Assembly: GCA_947179485.1 (NCBI GenBank)
Contig: OX359249.1
Span: forward strand, 1 to 64,000
Source of the DNA: Allacma fusca
Lineage: Eukaryota; Arthropoda; Collembola; Symphypleona; Sminthuridae
Direction: 5' to 3'
DNA length: 64,000 nt
The stretch's first letter is position 1. The number at the start of each line of letters is the position of its first letter. Made by a program: the position numbers and the translations under genes. The notes under the pieces were generated by a model. The model was not told the origin of the DNA. It saw only the letters and a list, made by a program, of their open reading frames with translations, and did not search any database. Of the stretch, positions 62,150 to 64,000 are shown in pieces.

Positions 62150-64000
62150 GGGAATGTTATTCCCTGGGAATGTTATTCCCTGGGAATGTTATTCCCTGGG
62201 AATGTTATTCCCTGGGAATGTTATTCCCTGGGAATGTTATTCCCTGGGAATGTTATTCCCTGGGAATGTTATTCCCTGGGAATGTTATTCCCTGGGAATG
62301 TTATTCCCTGGGAATGTTATTCCCTGGGAATGTTATTCCCTGGGATTGTTATTCCCTGGGAATGTTATTCCCTGGGAATGTTATTCCCTGGGAATGTTAT
62401 TCCCTGGGAATGTTATTCCCTGGGAATGTTATTCCCTGGGAATGTTATTCCCTGGGAATGTTATTCCCTGGGAATGTTATTCCCTGGGAATGTTATTCCC
62501 TGGGAATGTTATTCCCTGGGAATGTTATTCCCTGGGAATGTTATTCCCTGGGAATGTTATTCCCTGGGAATGTTATTCCCTGGGAATGTTATTCCCTGGG
62601 AATGTTATTCCCTGGGAATGTTATTCCCTGGGAATGTTATTCCCTGGGAATGTTATTCCCTGGGAATGTTATTCCCTGGGAATGTTATTCCCTGGGAATG
62701 TTATTCCCTGGGAATGTTATTCCCTGGGAATGTTATTCCCTGGGAATGTTATTCCCTGGGAATGTTATTCCCTGGGAATGTTATTCCCTGGGAATGTTAT
62801 TCCCTGGGAATGTTATTCCCTGGGAATGTTATTCCCTGGGAATGTTATTCCCTGGGAATGTTATTCCCTGGGAATGTTATTCCCTGGGAATGTTATTCCC
62901 TGGGAATGTTATTCCCTGGGAATGTTATTCCCTGGGAATGTTATTCCCTGGGAATGTTATTCCCTGGGAATGTTATTCCCTGGGAATGTTATTCCCTGGG
63001 AAAGTTATTCCTTGGGAAAGTTATTCCCTGGGAAAGTTATTCCTTGGGAAAGTTATTCCCTGGGAAAGTTATTCCCTGGGAAAGTTATTCCCTGGGAAAG
63101 TTATTCCCTGGGAAAGTTATTCCCTGGGAAAGTTATTCCCTGGGAAAGTTATTCCCTGGGAATGTTATTCCCTGGGAATGTTTATCCCTGGGAATGTTAT
63201 TCCCTGGGAATGTTATTCCCTGGGAATGTTATTCCCTGGGAATGTTATTCCTTGGGAAAGTTATAACCTGGGAATGTTATTCCCTGGGAATGTTATTCCC
63301 TGGGAATGTTATTCCCTGGGAATGTTATTCCCTGGGAATGTTATTCCCTGGGAATGTTATTCCCTGGGAATGTTATTCCCAGGGAATGTTATTCCCTGGG
63401 AATGTTATTCCCTGGGAATGTTATTCCCTGGGAATGTTATTCCCTGGGAATGTTATTCCCTGGGAATGTTATTCCCTGGGAATGTTATTCCCTGGGAATG
63501 TTAATTCCTGGGAATGTTATTCCCTGGGAATGTTAATTCCTGGGAATGTTATTCCCTGGGAATGTTATTCCCTGGGAATGTTATTCCCTGGGAATGTTAT
63601 TCCCTGGGAATGTTATTTCCTGGGAATGTTATTCCCTGGGAATGTTATTCCCTGGGAAAGTTATTCCTTGGGAAAGTTATTCCCTGGGAATGTTATACCC
63701 TGGGAAAGTTATTCCCTGGGAATGTTATACCCTGGGAAAGTTATTCCCTGGGAATGTTATACCCTGGGAATGTTATTCCCTGGGAATGTTATTCCCTGGG
63801 AATGTTATTCCCTGGGAATGTTATTCCCTGGGAATGTTATTCCCTGGGAATGTTATTCCCTGGGAATGTTATTCCCTGGGAATGTTATTCCCTGGGAATG
63901 TTATTCCCTGGGAATGTTATTCCCTGGGAATGTTATTCCCTGGGAATGTTATTCCCTGGGAATGTTATTCCCTGGGAATGTTATTCCCTGGGAATGTTAT

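Larger units (their letters stand above)
34811..64000. repeat. 16-bp palindromic satellite array (whole, open at right edge)
   Basis: About 1800 head-to-tail copies of the 16-bp unit ATTCCCTGGGAATGTT, running off the window. Each unit is a 13-bp palindrome (ATTCCC, centre T, GGGAAT) and a GTT spacer. The CCTGGG core is nearly constant; frequent variants are GGGAAGG, GGGAAAG, TTATACCC, TTGTTCCC and TTATTGCC. The unit has no CpG. Forward frames all read the same 16-residue periodic peptide (MLFPGNVIPWECYSLG) without stops, because 48 bp equals three units and 16 codons. On the reverse strand TAA appears in every frame each 48 bp. The long forward frames are therefore not evidence of genes. Confidence 0.97.

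Noticed and set aside
37612-63536. Giant open reading frames of several hundred to about 2500 codons on the forward strand
   Set aside because: All three forward frames read the same periodic peptide because of the 16-bp unit. There is no splice context, promoter or codon structure, and ends fall where a monomer slips or mutates. They are products of the tandem repeat.
34811-64000. CRISPR-like array
   Set aside because: Units are contiguous without unique spacers, the genome is eukaryotic, and no cas genes are present.
34811-64000. Telomeric repeat
   Set aside because: The unit is unlike known telomere repeats such as TTAGG or TTAGGG, is 16 bp and palindromic, and has extensive internal higher-order structure.
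34811-64000. STAT-type binding sites in each monomer
   Set aside because: STAT sites need TTC and GAA separated by three or four bases; here the spacing is five.

Overview
This window is non-coding-rich eukaryotic nuclear DNA. Evidence for that: a spliceosomal multi-exon gene with GT-AG introns, a polyadenylation signal, several DNA-transposon remnants with target-site duplications, three unrelated tandem-repeat families, and AT-rich sequence between them. An invertebrate, probably a small arthropod, is my best inference. The reasons are intron sizes (many of 74-200 nt), the hAT and pogo-type elements, and a SMART-type amplification adapter embedded at 62106, as used for very low DNA input libraries. 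No bacterial or viral gene was seen.

Layout. 1-7238: a complex AT-rich repeat family, here called R1, in several overlapping copies, including a nearly exact 1.9-kb duplication 4133 bp apart. 7239-12930: mostly unassigned sequence with one degenerate transposon relative and a 71-bp minisatellite (10514-10925). 12931-15640: a satellite of about 343-bp monomers with a two-monomer higher-order repeat. 16950-19340: an R1 copy in inverted orientation, split by a 1113-bp hAT-type element with a perfect 8-bp target duplication.

20028-32601 (+): a gene I can reconstruct from the splice sites, with 11 exons and 622 codons, and all phases compatible. I do not recognise its product. Its three large introns hold at least five transposon-like elements: a terminal-inverted-repeat element, a pogo/Tigger-like element, a palindrome-rich TIR element, a hAT MITE and a 1.2-kb fold-back element. 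There is also one possible minus-strand exon (21271-21495). The AATAAA signal at 32669 ends the gene.

32757-34767: a degenerate AT-rich 16-bp repeat (type CCCTGGGATTAAAATA), interrupted by a second copy of the same hAT element. 34811-64000, and continuing past the window: about 1800 copies of a 16-bp satellite, ATTCCC-T-GGGAAT-GTT. Each monomer is a 13-bp palindrome plus a 3-bp spacer. The degenerate repeat and the satellite share period and core, so the array looks as if it grew from, or next to, an older 16-bp repeat. The satellite has higher-order structure (3072, 976 and 352 bp, all multiples of 16). Because 16 is not a multiple of 3 and the forward strand contains no stop, all three forward frames are open for kilobases. 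The resulting giant ORFs, up to about 2500 codons, are by-products of the repeat and not genes. At 62106-62149 the array is broken by a library adapter, so the assembly there is probably chimeric.
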